NCBI RefSeq assembly: GCF_001642475.1
Contig: NW_019173973.1
Location: forward strand, 204,917-268,916
Direction of reading: 5' to 3'
Source of the DNA: Fonsecaea monophora
Lineage: Eukaryota > Ascomycota > Eurotiomycetes > Chaetothyriales > Herpotrichiellaceae
DNA: 64,000 bases
The position numbers were made by a program, and so were the translations under genes. The notes below the pieces were generated by a model, which worked only from the letters and a program-made list of their open reading frames with translations, had not been told where the DNA came from and did no database searches. Positions 47,188 through 60,048 of this stretch are shown one piece after another. How positions within the stretch are numbered: the first letter of the stretch is position 1; each line of letters begins with the position of its first letter.

Positions 47188-48546
47188 CTATGGGTTGTGA
47201 GCCTGTCCTGCCCACTGAGGATACTGCGGTTGAGGAATAGCCTGACTGGCCGTGTCGGGATAGTACGGCGTCCGCGGGCTTTGATACATTGGAGCTGGCT
47301 GCGGTGCCGGATCCCTGCGATCCTCGTACTTCACTTGCGTGGGTGAGGGCTGACTTTGCCGGCTCTGGTCCATCTGAGCACCGTTTCCATGCGTCACTGC
47401 GTATGGACTCGGCCGATATGGTACAGCTGCTCGAGAGTCCATTGAGACTGGGCTCAACGTGTTGACTGGCCTCTGCATACTCATGGGCGGGTACATGGCC
47501 GACTGCGCCTGGGAGCGGTCCGACATGATTGGAGCCATTGTGGTTGGCGTGGCAGGAATTGATTTTGATGATGGAGGAATTGAGCTGTTCAAGGACTCAT
47601 AGCTTCGATTGTACCCCGTTTGGTCGTACTGGCCATAGTCGTTTCGTTGTGCTTGCATATGGGATGCTGTCACTGGGGATTGTATGTAGCCCGTGGACAT
47701 GGAAGGGACCGCCATAGAGTATTGGGGTGGGTTAGGCTGTTGAGCCATAGGAGGGTAGCCCGGTGGCATGTAGTATGGCTGAGGGTAGCCGCCTGCATTC
47801 ACGCGATATGCGTACGAGTTATGTGCTCCTTCCACCTCGTCAACATCCTCGATAGGAGCTCGAAAGCTTTGTCTCGAGGTTAGCTCAGACCGCGGACGGA
47901 TGTATTGCAAGTTCTCTGTCTGCGATGGTGTCCGCAACTGATTAGCAAGGACGTCGTTCACATGGTAGTACGAGACCAGGTGATGTGTAACGCCTTGAAC
48001 CGTGACACTCATTGTCTTCTTGACCAAACCATCTTGTTTGAAGCCGTAGGAATCCACCAACGAACCTATCAGCTGTCTTTCCACGTCGGTTGAGGCGCTG
48101 CGATCGGAATTGTAGCTGCCAGATTGACCATCTGAGAATGAGCCCCCCTCTGATCTGGCATATGGTTCACCGGGTCGGCTTGGACGTCTCTGTTGCTTCT
48201 TCATGGCTCTCTTCTTCTCGCCTGGTGGAAATGGTTTGTCGAGTTCTCGATAGACGAGAAAATTCCCGAGGATTCTGCTGGGGCTCCATGTGACCCCATC
48301 CGTCCACCTTTTGATTCCTGATGCATTTTCTTCATAAATAAAGACGCAGCCGCTTCTGATCAGATTGCTTCGTTCTCGATCGTGCGGTCGCCTAGGTACA
48401 TGCGAAAGGTGCCCTTGCAGGCAAGCCTCGAAGAGAATAAGGGCGTCTTGCGTGGTGGCTACATGGCCTTGGAAGGTTGGCTGTAGCGCTGCTCCGCCAG
48501 AAGACATGGCGGGACGTGTGTGGCGTATCGGCGCAATGGTGGGCAA
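47188..48546 (-). CDS. WOPR-domain transcription factor of the Ryp1/Wor1/Sge1 type
   Basis: A single-exon frame of 452 residues. The DNA-binding WOPR domain is bipartite: WOPRa at about 22-102 (TFQGHVATTQDALILFEACL, HVPRRPHDRERSNLIRSG, GIKRWTDGVTWSPSRILG, NFLVYREL) and WOPRb at about 155-205 (LIGSLVDSYGFKQDGLVKK, HHLVSYYHVNDVL). They are separated by a basic NLS-like KKRAMKKQQRRPSRPGEPY (111-129). The rest is Gln/Pro/Ser/Tyr-rich and disordered, as in relatives. The HLSHVPRRPHDRER and GVTWSPSRILGNF lines match the Ryp1/Wor1/Sge1 branch rather than Gti1/Pac2. These are master regulators of morphology and host-associated or pathogenic growth in several fungi. M14 (ATG ending at 48507) is an alternative start. 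Unusually long non-coding DNA flanks the gene. Confidence 0.95.
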   Translation of the reverse strand: MPTIAPIRHTRPAMSSGGAALQPTFQGHVATTQDALILFEACLQGHLSHVPRRPHDRERSNLIRSGCVFIYEENASGIKRWTDGVTWSPSRILGNFLVYRELDKPFPPGEKKRAMKKQQRRPSRPGEPYARSEGGSFSDGQSGSYNSDRSASTDVERQLIGSLVDSYGFKQDGLVKKTMSVTVQGVTHHLVSYYHVNDVLANQLRTPSQTENLQYIRPRSELTSRQSFRAPIEDVDEVEGAHNSYAYRVNAGGYPQPYYMPPGYPPMAQQPNPPQYSMAVPSMSTGYIQSPVTASHMQAQRNDYGQYDQTGYNRSYESLNSSIPPSSKSIPATPTTMAPIMSDRSQAQSAMYPPMSMQRPVNTLSPVSMDSRAAVPYRPSPYAVTHGNGAQMDQSRQSQPSPTQVKYEDRRDPAPQPAPMYQSPRTPYYPDTASQAIPQPQYPQWAGQAHNP

Positions 48547-51500
48547 GTGTCTCTGAGCAAAAGTATTATGAGGCTGAGTTTCCGGTTCTTGAGACTCTAA
48601 TCTTAAAAAGGACTGCCACAGAGAAGAAGAAGTTTCATGCGACGTTCAAGAAAGCCGTTCAGGAGAGGTAAAATTCTGGAGTTCTGAGTTGGGTTGAGAA
48701 AGGATATGTGTTGTCGACCCAGGTTGAAGGCACTTGTTTCGACGGCTACCACGCTTGTGAAAAGCAATTTTCGCGCGGAATCCTTGCTCTAGAGTTGTGC
48801 TCTGACCTCGCTGGGCAGAGTTGCAAGACAGTAATGTAGGAGAGCAGTGTGCTCAGCCTCAAAACAGGTTGGTGATAGGAAATGCGTATCAAGGTGTGGG
48901 TCTCTTTGGGACTGTACTGTAGACAATTGCGCAGATGCTGAAGTGCAACTTGGAAAAGGTCGAAGTGAATAAATTGCCTTCTGCAATGTTCAAAGCTCCA
49001 GCGTATTGAGGGTTTTGTGTGGTTCAACCGCAGTGGCTAGTCTTGTCAACCAAGAGGTAACGATGGATAGCCAGTAAGTGGCGAGGTCCGGACGTGTATT
49101 GAGCTTAACACAAGGCTGAAGCTGGGATAAGCGAGTAATTGGCCGTCCAAGAATTTGATGCTTTGTGACTGAGAAGAGATCTGTGATGGTTATGGTGGGT
49201 TGGTGGAGGATCTGTAGTTCTTTGAGTCTTGTTGAGGCTCGAACTCCTGGGGTTGAAAGCCTCAGTTTAACTTCACGCCAGTTCGCGGTGAATGCTGGGG
49301 GGGCTCCGCCACCTTGACAGGCGCCAACCCAAATGTGCCCAAACTTAATGATCCGGCGGATGACGAACCTGTGATTTAGAGGGGTTTGCCTTTCTGAGTG
49401 ACTTTGTAATTTGAGAGAGGTCCTAGGAGGGGTCAAAGGTGATAGCCGAAAAAGGAGGCGAGGACGTTGGAATGGAGATTTTCCTTTTTGTGACGGGAAA
49501 AGAGACGTGTAGGCACTGACGAACAGAGGTTGAGGATGCTGAAGTTTCTGAAATGATCCGAGAAGGCTATCGGCTTAAGTAGATGTCCCCGCGACGACGA
49601 GAGATACGCTGGGATCGACAGGGTGATTGACGGATAGGGGTTCGGGATAGAGAAGAGCTGCAGATTCGTCGTGGAGGTAAAACCAGCATTTACTTTTGAG
49701 GATGTGCCCCTGGGGTTGGCAAGGAGTCGCAACAGCCTCCAGATACGAACTTCTCCCTCGCACAGTACTTCAAGCAGAAACCCAGGCCGTGAATAAACGT
49801 GGGCAATTGTGCTGGAATGGTCCTTGTGAACGGCAGGGCTGCGATCACACTGGCAGGTATCAAGCATTCACTTGACAGTGTTTTCTCTGGGTCAAAGTTG
49901 ACTTCAATTTGGCCCTCTCGACTCCCGGGGCTTCGTTTTCTTGACTGGTGGTCTGGGGCAAAACAAAGGAAGTGACAAGGGGCAACAGATTGAGTTCCGG
50001 ATGTCGGAGTTGCTGCTCTGATGGTCGAAGGCTGACTGGATGACAAGGAGGGGGAGGGAGACTGTGGCTAAGAAAGTATGTAAAACTTTGTGGGATGGAG
50101 ATATGTATGGACAGGCGGAAGAGTTCAGTAGATATAGTCCTGTGTGTTTATGTAGGCTCTGTATCTTTTGGCAGCGTGCGTTTCTGTCGAGATGGTGCGC
50201 TCCAGCCCAGATTTTAACCTTGCCAGGTGCAAGGGAGAACAGGACGGCACGGCATCTGGGACGTAGTGGGCAGGCAGGGAGGGTGTCCTCGTATGGAAAG
50301 ATGAAAGAGAAGGCGAACCTGCCCGTTCGTGCGGCGCAAAGCAATAGATCTCAGCTTTGGGACGATCTAAGCAGCTGATTTGGCTGGGTGTGGATATTGG
50401 CTTAAGGCTGCCGCACGCCCTGTATGTTCGCAATTGGTAGTAGTGGATAGTTGAGATGGGGAAGGAAGGTGGAAGAGAAGTAAGGGAAGGGTAAGAGAGG
50501 GTAGGGGGAGGGTAGGAGGAGAGGGGGCCTGACTACGGGTTACTGCTTCACAGCGACTGGTACGCTTTGAAGCCCCGCGGCCACCTAACTGGAGGGAGAA
50601 TTCCAGGTTCTGCGACTGCTTCAGGTTCAATCGACAGGGCAAGAGACTAAACTGACTCGGTCCAGAAAACCACCTGTTGGGTCCCAAGCGGGCTCATTGT
50701 TCGCCTGCAAGGGTACGAAGGGCACAAAAAAGTCGCCGCCTACGGACTCGATCCGACGGGCTGAATTTCGACACTGCGTATCCGAGAGAGATGCGCTATC
50801 TTGAAAGCCACAAACCTAGTTGCCCACGCCCTCGAAGTGCCTCACTCAGCCTGCTTAGCGAGTGGGGGGTCCATTCTTTTACCTTTCATACCTCTCTTTG
50901 TTCGGGTGGAGGCGAAAAAGAGGGTATTGCCCACTAGGGTCCCTTGTCTGCCTGAGTTGAGTGTCATTGTTTACCAACCTCCCAACTCTCGATTATGGTA
51001 CAGTGCTGATCCAATGCCAGATACAGACAGGAGTGACAATCTTCTCCTCAAACCGGCCCTGGCCAGAGCTCTTTGCTCTCGAACCACCTTCTTGCGTGCT
51101 ATTTTTCCGGTGTTCGCCTACGGAAACCGCCAGAGACAAACCGATCAGCGCCGGGGTTCGTGCCGGCTCATTGTAAGCGAGAGAGACTCATGAGTTCATC
51201 ACCACCGGGACATTTCATTTCGGATGACAACAACAAGCAAGAGGGGGGTGTACGAGCCAGAGGCTCGGGAGCAACTAGTATGGAGTACGGGTCGCCCACC
51301 AGGCCTGCCAGGTTGATAATGTGGCGGTCTGGGTGGAGCGTGGTGTTGCGCAAGACATGGCAATCAGGGGATGACCGAGATTTCCACATGTCGACAATCG
51401 TCTGGGGTCGGTTCGGACACATCGGCACTCATACATACATGGGCTCACAGGGCCAGGGGGGAGAGAAACCTTGCTTGGTCAGGGCACGCGACCTTTAGCT

Positions 51501-54500
51501 GAACTAGTGTGGCCGAATCCATTTTGCTCACAGCCAAAATGTCCCCTCAAAGTCATCTGGGGGAGGGGAAGGGGAGGAAGTTTGATGGACAGACAGTGTT
51601 TCGAAAATACCATGGTGCCTTTTGTCCAGGTTCATTTTTGCTCTCAAGCGCAAGAGCGCGCATATCGCCCACTAGCGAGCCAGTAGCCCGATCCGTGGAC
51701 CCCCCCTTCACAAGACTTCAGGTGGGCATGTGCCACCTTTCGTCGACCTTGTCCCAGCTTTACAGGGTTTCAAACCAGATGGTTTCCCCCATTGGCTGCT
51801 CTGTGGTTACTGATGCCTTGACAGCACCCCAGACCATGGAGACGATCCGGAGAAAGCATCCGACCGCCTAGATGTTTGGGAGAAATGAAGGTCACGCAAA
51901 AGATTTCTGGAAAGGACTTGGGCTTGCCTAGTTACACACTTCTCAATAGTAGTGTTCAAAATAATAGTGTGTGTTCATGCCACTACGAGACTTTACTCGT
52001 TTGTTCTGAGTTGCCCGGGACGGCGCCCCGAAGCTCCGAAAAACCGGAAACAGCGGATCCTCTGACCTTGACCTACCCCCCGTCATTCCAACCATGGTCC
52101 AGTCAAGTGGTTGCGGCACACACGAAGGGACCAAAAAGAGGTCTGCTGGGGCGTCTCGGCGGCTCCAAAGTTGCCACCAAGACCATTGCGCTGTGTCGGC
52201 ATGGGCTGTTGCATTGCAGTCAACCCCACCCTTCTCTCTGCCAGCACCCATGAAAGCACCCATGTACCTCGCACAAACGAGGTATTCTGTGCCGTCAGTC
52301 TGGGCCAGAACCCCGGTACCAATATTCCTTGTTGGAATGAGCCAACCACAATCTCCTGGCCCGACTTAATCGAGACGACCGTCTGCACTGGCTTCCGAAG
52401 CTGGCCCACCGCTGAAACCCTCACTCCTTCCAGGGCTACATCTACCCCTCCCCACGTCCGCCTTCAGAGAGAGAGAGGATGAGATGGAGCAAGTCATGAT
52501 GAGGTCAATACACTAGTGGGGAAAAAACACGGCTGCTTTTCTCATTCCAAATGTAGCCATGACCTGGTATCAGGCAGCCCGAGACGGGATCAGCTAGGAG
52601 TCTTGGTGGCTGACAGAAAATAACTAGCTCTTTCCCCAGGTCCATCGCAAACCTTTGGAACATGCAGGACGAGCTGGGATACCGATTGACATTGATCTAG
52701 TGGTCACTGAAGCTTGGTGGCTTGCCAGAAACACCTGCCATTTGTTTGACAAGCGACCGCTTTGGTAACGGTGAGAGGATGATCTTATCCCAAGTAGGTA
52801 ATTGTGTCAATGTCTGCAGCTTTGACCAGGTCTATATGAATCGGGGCGATTGCTCAAGCTCCGCTTTCCGGGCATGTGGCTAATGTCACTCACTACAAAC
52901 CACCACGCAAATCGCAAGCCTTGCGGAGTGGGATCCGACTTTGTTTCTATTAGAGGGCTTGGAAGCGAACACGAGGTTGCACGATCGATGGTTCTTTGTG
53001 GGTGCAGTGGCAATAGAAATGCATACCAAGGATTTCGTTGGATCCCAAGGGTATGGTACCAAATGACAATAGCGATAGATGGAGAAGCGAAAACCAAAAG
53101 CTGGCGGGGAAGCATGAGAGGTGACACCAACATCGCCTCATCTGTAAGGGTCCCCACGCCAGAATTGCGCCGGGGGGGGGGGGGGGCCGTGGAGACAAAG
53201 CGAATACTACTTAATACTACGAGGTACTTGCGATGTGCATACGAGTAGTACTAGTTATTGTACAGATCTACTCTGTAGTACCAATACTTGTAATGCGACT
53301 AGGGCCCTACACGTCACTGGCTCTGGCGCTCGGTGCCCACAAGCCACTTCGCATGCAAATGGGGGTTGCGCCTCTTGTCTGTCACTGCCCTTTTCAGGGA
53401 CCAAGGCCTGCAATTACTCGTCCTGGAATGGTGAAGATGGAACACGCCGGGCAATAAATTATGTGCTGACGACAGGCTGCCTCCCCGGAACAAGTCGGTA
53501 TCCTTGGTCGATAATTGAAAAATGGCCCCAACTTCACCAAGCAATGACCAAGAGACACATCCATGTACCGAACTGCGCTCTCAATTTGTTATCAGGTGAT
53601 TCGCACATTTGCAATCTAGAACAAGCCCACGGCTTCGACGAATTTGGACAACTCTGTCGCTCCCGCTCCCATTCTGTCTGTTACCTACAGTCGAAAGCTA
53701 GAGACTACTCCTTCCTTCCTGCACGATCAACTCATGATTCGTGTTTTGGCACTTAGCACTTCGGATGGCGTTCGTCTATCATTTCCCAGCCCTGATTCGT
53801 CCTTCCCATTGTCTTCTGCTGACCGCTCATCCATCCCTTTCTCCAGCTGGGGCCATTTTCGGGTGAACAGCATCCTCGGTCAATCAGCTAATCATCAGCC
53901 CAACCAGGCACTGCGAGGTGGAAACGAGCCATGTTCCTAGCGGTTCTTAGACCCGTCGCCGGTTGTCTCGCACTGGCAAATGAGATGGCTCTCCCGCTCC
54001 TTGCTACTCCTTACAACTTCCGTCCGCTGGCGTCTTTTCGCGCACACCCCGCAGCAAAGTCAATGCATGTGAGTTCCGGACATGTGCGGATATGCATTGG
54101 AACTGACCAGTTACCTTCGCCTTTCAGGCACCACAGTCTCTCCCTGCAAGGAATAGCAGCCTCGACGCCAACTGAGTCGATTCCCCCTCTCCATCGAACC
54201 CTTCCTTCGACCTCTCACATCGCTGCGATCCGTCGTAGCGAGTTCCCCCTCCCAATTCAAGGTCCATGAGATACACCCGTTTTCAAAGACTTCTGGTCCG
54301 AATTGGGCCTGTGGAGAAATTCGCTCAAGTACTCTGACTCAAACTCTGGCACACACAAAGACCCAAGTGACAAAGAAAAAACTCTGTCAACACCAAGGCA
54401 TACCGGCCCGCTGCAGCCGGACGACCCTCCTCATCGGCTCCAGATTACCTGCTGATACCAACAATCCATTGAGGAGAGGCCAGGCCACTACTGTAGAAGG

Positions 54501-55315
54501 CAAGGTCAAGTTCTACCGAAACCTTGAAGAGCAGATGGAAGGTTCACATGCGAACTCATCAGAGCCATCGACAAAGTTACTGGTGAATCTCGGCCCCTAA
54601 CTATATCTCTGTATCTGTGTTTACTGGAACCTGGGGTATGGCGGTGCGCCCACATCACAGAACAAACACGATCTGGGCAGCAACATCAACACAGAGAGCA
54701 GCTCTACGGAGTACATCCCACGAAAAGAGACGGTGGCGAGATCTGGAATTAGGACAAATCCCAAACCGCAGGGAGCAAGTTACGGTCCACAATTTTGGTC
54801 ACTCGACTTGTGACTAGCATATGCCAAGTTCATGCCCTCCTGCTAAACTCCCCCTTCCCCTCGCATCTGCTTTGTGCCAGCAATTTTGCGACCCGTCTCG
54901 CGCTTCCTGCCTTGTCGCACTCTCCTTCTCGTCCTCATCCTCCCATCCAGAATTGGAGGTGCGGATCCCGAGCACAATTTTCCGACCCACCGAATGCGGA
55001 CTTTCCGAGCATTTGACCCCAGTGCGATACAGGCATGCATGCGAAAATCGTGCCGTCAATACGTGAGCGCATATTATTCCACATGCAGCTCTTCTCACAT
55101 GGTCCTCCCGTTCGAAAACTTTGAGGGGCTCGAAATCAACAGTAACTCAATCCAGCATCCATTGAGGCTCGAAATCCGATCCAAATTCCTAATCAGTAGT
55201 AGTCACCCTGGAAATAAGCTCTTAGACTTTGCTGTTCACACATCCCATGTGGCTCCCCCTCCCTCTGCGTTTGTGGCACGGTCTCATCTTCTTGGGAGCC
55301 AAAAATCCCTATGCC
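48547..55315. other. Very long upstream region of the WOPR gene
   Basis: About 6.8 kb between the WOPR start codon and the 3' end of TDP1, both genes being on the minus strand. I see no conserved protein. Minus-strand frames of about 90-150 codons tile 48.7-50.7 kb (for example 48990-49436 and 49433-49867, overlapping by ATGA) and could be upstream ORFs if the leader is long. Base composition is not A/T-rich, arguing against RIP-decayed repeats. There is a G15 run at 53172-53186. No transposon ends were recognised. Confidence 0.6.
53172..53186 (+). repeat. G15 homopolymer
   Basis: Fifteen consecutive G in the upstream region of the WOPR gene. On the minus strand this is a C15 tract. Confidence 0.85.
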
Positions 55316-58300
55316 TCATTCTGTCCACGGTTTCTTTTTCTCGAGACATTCGCTGGGAAGTCTCACGGGCACGGGAACAGTGTGATTGAACGCCGCGAGC
55401 CCCGCAGTGTCTTTGTCGACGACGGAGAAGACACTTGAGCCACGTCTGGTTGTTGCAGGTACTGGAATAATGACGCCGCATTCCCAGTTCCTACAATTGA
55501 GTCTAGGCGTCTTGGTGGACCGGTCCTGAACAAGTCGACCCCTGTCAAAACAAAAGAGGATGCATGTCAGCCTGCGAAAGGGAAAGGGGGAAAAGTTCCA
55601 AAGGATCGCCGATGTCCACTAATAGCCGACCTCGAGCAATCGGACCCCTTCCCTTGTCATCTCTTTTCTCTCTCTCTTTTTCTCTCATCCTTGTCTGTTA
55701 GGTACCTAACGGAACCTCTCAAAGACCAAGTAGTCGTAGTAGCAGTACCCAGATTTCACAGATCGGAAAGAACGGAGTATACGAGACGGAGTGTAGATGG
55801 AGGGGGCCACCAGGCCAAGCAAGCAAGGTAGACAAGAAACAACAAACTGGGGCCACCCACTGTACTTACCAAGCACTTTCAGAGAGATTCGCACTACCCA
55901 CATAAACCCAGCCGATGTTTTTCCCTGACTGACGAGACTTTTCGGCCGGTGAAGCGTATCTGACAAACAGTAGCTACAAAAGTCGGCATGGTTAAAAGGT
56001 TAGCGGGGGTTTTTGTCATAAAGTGGGGGGAGAGGAGGGGTGGACGGTGGAATCGATGTCCTTTTTTTTCCCAAGATTTGATTTCTTTGGGAAAGTGTTG
56101 TTGTTGGCAACGATGATATAACATGGATATCATTAAAACGATGCAGATCATCACATCACGTCTAGGGGATAAAACGTACCTTGTTGTGCATGAGGAGACC
56201 CTCGCGAACACTGACACATTCGTACATGTTTGATCGGGGGAATTTGGGACTGTTCCACCATGCCGACGAGAAGCAGACTGTTCCCGCGTTGTCGGGGCCT
56301 CCTTTCGACGTCCGGACCGTGTTGTCGCTCGGGTAGTAGAAGCGAAGGTTTTTCTTCCAGCTTCCCTGTTGTTTAAGCGGGCCCCTTCGATCCACCGCCT
56401 TCAGGCCATTGTCGCCTGAGGCGGCGAGGTACATGGACTGCAAGAACTCGTCGTTTAGATTGCCGATTGATGAAGACACGTAGTCCATCTGAACGGGTCC
56501 GCTGCGACCAGCACCACCACCATCAGCGCCCGCGGCCAGTCCAAGATCCGTGATGGTTCGACCGAGCCCGCAGACCCCGGTGGTCTGCCATGCTTGCCCG
56601 ACATGGGTGCCGCCAATCGAGTGGATGAAGCCGTAGCGTTCGGTCTTGCGGAAGTCGAACAAGTCCAGCTTGTGCAGCACGTCGTCGGGCACGGTCTGCG
56701 CTCTCAGAAACTCCTTGAGGGACTTTTCAAACAAGGTCTGGTAGCTGTCTCCTACGGGTGGCGTTGCGGTTGATGTCGCACCATGTGAGGATGACGAGGT
56801 CGTTGCGTCAGAGGCTTGTTTGACAGGTAAGTCGATCAGCCATACTGTGTTCTCCATGAAGCCGCCGACGCCCCAGTCAAAGTCGACGAGGTTAGCCGTA
56901 GGAACCACGATGCGACATCTCCGGCTGCCCTGCTGCCAACCACCACCACCACCACCACCACCACCAAACAACTCATTTTGGCCCATCATCGATGCTTCTG
57001 CGGCTGCAACTGCACCCGCGCCCGTCTTCATCTCCCCTCTCTCGTCCTTGTAAAACAAGAGCATCAGCTTGCTGTGCATACAGCTGATATTGCCACCCAC
57101 GCGCGGGAACGTCAACCTCACGTTCGGCACCCCCTGAAAATCTCTCTCCACCGCCTGCCGCCTCTGCGCGTCTTTGGCGTGCATGACCAGCTGAAATTTT
57201 GTGCGTCGTGTCTCAAAGTGCGGCAGCAGCCAGTCAAAGTCCCAAATGAAGGAGGACAGGAGGCACGACTCCAGCTGCGACGAGGGGGACACAACTCGCT
57301 CAAACGTGATGGTTCTGTCGGACGGGTAGCCTGTAACGTATGTCTTGAGGGCGATGCCGTGGGGGTAGAGGTTCGCGGTGCTGTTGTTGATACTGGTACC
57401 AATGGTGTTATTGCTGTAGCCTTCGCCGTCATTATCATCATCATCAATCTGAATGCATGGAGGATTGGTGCGTATTGGATTCGGTGCTGCAGTGTCAGTT
57501 GGAGCTGCTACAACATGGCTATTATTGCCCTTGCCATTCTTGTTGTCTGGAATTCTAGCTTTCGAACTTTGTGACGCTGGTTTGGCAGCTCCTGTCTGCT
57601 GTTCAGTCTGGAAGCTACTCGCTGCTTGTGCTGTTTCTCGAATGTTTCTCTCTGGCAATTGTATGTGGTGTCTCGAGCCGTTGCTGTCCTTTCGTACGCC
57701 GTGGCCTGGGTGCTGCTCATTTGACTGTGTTGGCTGCGTCTTTGCAATTCCAGTCCCAATTGGAACTCTAGGGTCCGTTGCCATCACCGACACAGGTTGG
57801 CTGAGCTTGAGTGCTTTGGCATTGCGGCCCTCGCTTTCTTGGGACCCAGCATCGTGCGATCCTTCGTCTTCGAGCTTGCGCTTCCGACGTGCCAGGCGCT
57901 CAGCCTCCATTTGTCGGCGGTCGAGGCTCGCCAGGCTGAACATGCCGTGGCTGGCACTGGGGTCTTGGTTTGATACCTGGAGGTCTGGAGCTCTCTTGTC
58001 TAGAGACAATTCAGGTCCATCCTGGGCTACATTGGGAAGGGACTGGTCCGCAGAGGCTGGTGGTGGTGCCGGTGTCGATCCCGGTGAAGGTAGAGGCACT
58101 TTTGTCATCGCATGCGAGGATGGAGGCGTGGGTGAAAGAGAAATGACTCCATTGTCCGGTGCTGCATCTACCACGACTTCATCTGCAGGTCGTGCAGGAG
58201 CAGTCTCTTTGAGAGGCCGGGCGTTTGACCTCTGTTTCCCTTGTGCCTTACTCACCGTGGTTGAAGATAAGTTTGCGCTTGCGCCAGCTTCATTGTTTGC

Positions 58301-58816
58301 GTGGCGACGAGGTGTCCGTTCCTGAAGCGACAAGGCAATCGCCTGCCGCAGCGCCTCATCCTCACTAAGATCGCCATTATCATAGCCAAGAGACGCATCC
58401 TCCTCATCATGGCTGGAGAGGTTCTTTTCACCAAGATCGTCGCCGTCTTGAGACAAGTCGATCTCTGGAATCTCGATCTGGCGTTGTTTTCCCTTCCCGT
58501 TGTCTCTTCGTGCGATAGAATGCAATGGCTCGGTGGGACTGCCACGTTCGGTGTGGCTACTGACAGTGGAACTTCTTGATGCATTGATACGAACGAGATA
58601 CTCATTCTCTACCGTGTTTCGAGGCAGGGTACTCAGATCAATCGTCTCGCGCGGGATTTGTGGGTTTTTAGACGTGAAATCTTGTCTGGTGCCTCTGCTA
58701 GGTTCGTTACTGTGGCTCGGCCTAGGATGTCTAACGCGTCTCTTTGCAGTTGGCCGGGAAGATGGATCGAAATCCTCATCGTCATCAGAGAGAAGGTCGA
58801 TGATTTGAGGTGCCAT
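55316..58816 (-). CDS. TDP1: Tyrosyl-DNA phosphodiesterase 1, with extended N-terminus carrying UIM and SIM-like motifs
   Basis: In transcript order exons are 56180-58816, 55870-55973 and 55316-55541, joining in phase to 988 residues; introns are 206 and 328 nt. TDP1 removes topoisomerase I peptides and other adducts from DNA 3' ends in the nucleus. Both HKN catalytic motifs are complete after splicing: H581, K583 and N642 (MHSKLMLLFYKD; VPTANLVDFDWG), and H877, K879 and N908 (LLMHNKLLFVRYA; VYVGSANLSESAWG). CRNWECGVIIPV and a KKKPW C-terminus also match. About 470 residues precede the catalytic region. They hold an acidic IIDLLSDDDED SIM-like motif at 5-15 and a ubiquitin-interacting motif EDEALRQAIALSLQ at 152-165. 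A nine-Gly run lies between the H/K and N of motif 1. The in-frame ORF extends to 59017, but M at 58816 is the preferred start. Confidence 0.94.
56941..56966. repeat. (CCA)n trinucleotide repeat encoding poly-Gly in TDP1
   Basis: About eight tandem CAC/CCA units on the plus strand read as GGT-type Gly codons on the coding minus strand. The Gly run falls in a loop of the first catalytic domain. Confidence 0.85.
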
Positions 58817-60048
58817 TCTCGTGATTCGTCTCACGGAGGCGCAGGTGTACTGTCGTAGGCGGTCGCGGAATGACTTCTTCTCAATTTGAGCAGGTACAAC
58901 GATTGACGTGCGTGATCCAAGATGTGATGAGCCTAGAGAGTCCGGTGGGTGAGCCTGGCTATGTCGAAGAGACTCAGAACATGCCCTATTGGAAGTGAAT
59001 GACAAGACTACCTCCAAAAAGTTTGGTGATTAGGGTGAGGTGAACGTCAGCGTGAAGTGAAGCAACCGGTTTAGTGTCTGGGTATGATCTTAACTAAGTC
59101 GGTCTCCGGTAGAGTGCGGCCTCAAATGATCCTTGAAATATTGTATGTTGAATGTCGACAAAGAAAGTTGTTCAGGAAGACCAGTGGCGTAGGCGATTGT
59201 ATACCAACAAAGATGAAGTAGATTCCCGTTGTTTTACAATCAGGAGATGTTGTCGCGAAGACGCAATGACAAAGGGTCTGCCAGACCAATAGATGGGTTT
59301 AGTGGTGATTTTGACCGCGATGCCTTTGGCGCAGGTATCCAACATAAAGAGGTCAAGCTGACATTTGCGCACTGGCTTGGCAGGATTGGGGCATTATTGA
59401 CATTTAATGCTGATAGAGGATGGCTACGGCGGTTTCGATGTTGGGGCAAAACAGCCCTCCCAGGTCCTGGTCTCTCACGATTGAACTGGGGAACACTGGT
59501 AGGCTCACATCAGGACTATAGTCAGATGAAAATCAAAGCCTGAGAATGTATGTCCTGGAAAGTTGTACTGGTAGCCACGTCTGATGCAATATCCAAGAGG
59601 GTGCGAGGCGGGTGGGATGTGGGCAAGGCTGCGAGATGCCGTGATTGTCGGGTGGCTGCTCTTCAGCCTTTGTCTATACCAACAAGATCCATCAACAAGC
59701 ACGGAGGTTCACGTTACCTGTGCAAGCCAGTGCGAAAGCCATACAGAGGAAATGCGAGGCTTCAAGATGAGTTACGATTAGGATCAGCCACCGGATATAA
59801 TATGGCGCATGCTGAGGTGAAGTTGTCCAACGTGACAAACCGCTGGACCATCACGTGCCCACGTGTTCGAGACGCGTCAGCAATACTATTCCCACCTCGA
59901 ATCCCCCGAATTCCAGGAGACTAAATCCAGAATATCAAAGGAGTGACAGGTATGCAGCGGACCCAAGTTGTTTTATGTGAGATGCAGAAGCCACAAGCCC
60001 CAACCAGACGTCCTTGGGTATGTCAAGTCTCCCTCAACCTTGGATCTC
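58817..60048. other. Intergenic, TDP1 promoter and SARAF 3' flank
   Basis: No gene is supported; the largest frame (59550-59924, plus strand) has no recognisable features. Confidence 0.55.

Noticed and set aside
50083..55122. AAACTTT matches (50083-50089 and 55116-55122) resembling the Wor1-type binding motif upstream of the WOPR gene
   Set aside because: About one match to a 7-mer is expected by chance on both strands of 6.8 kb, so two are not evidence of autoregulation.
57453..58325. 290-codon plus-strand frame
   Set aside because: It is antisense to the TDP1 N-terminal coding exon and has no independent features.
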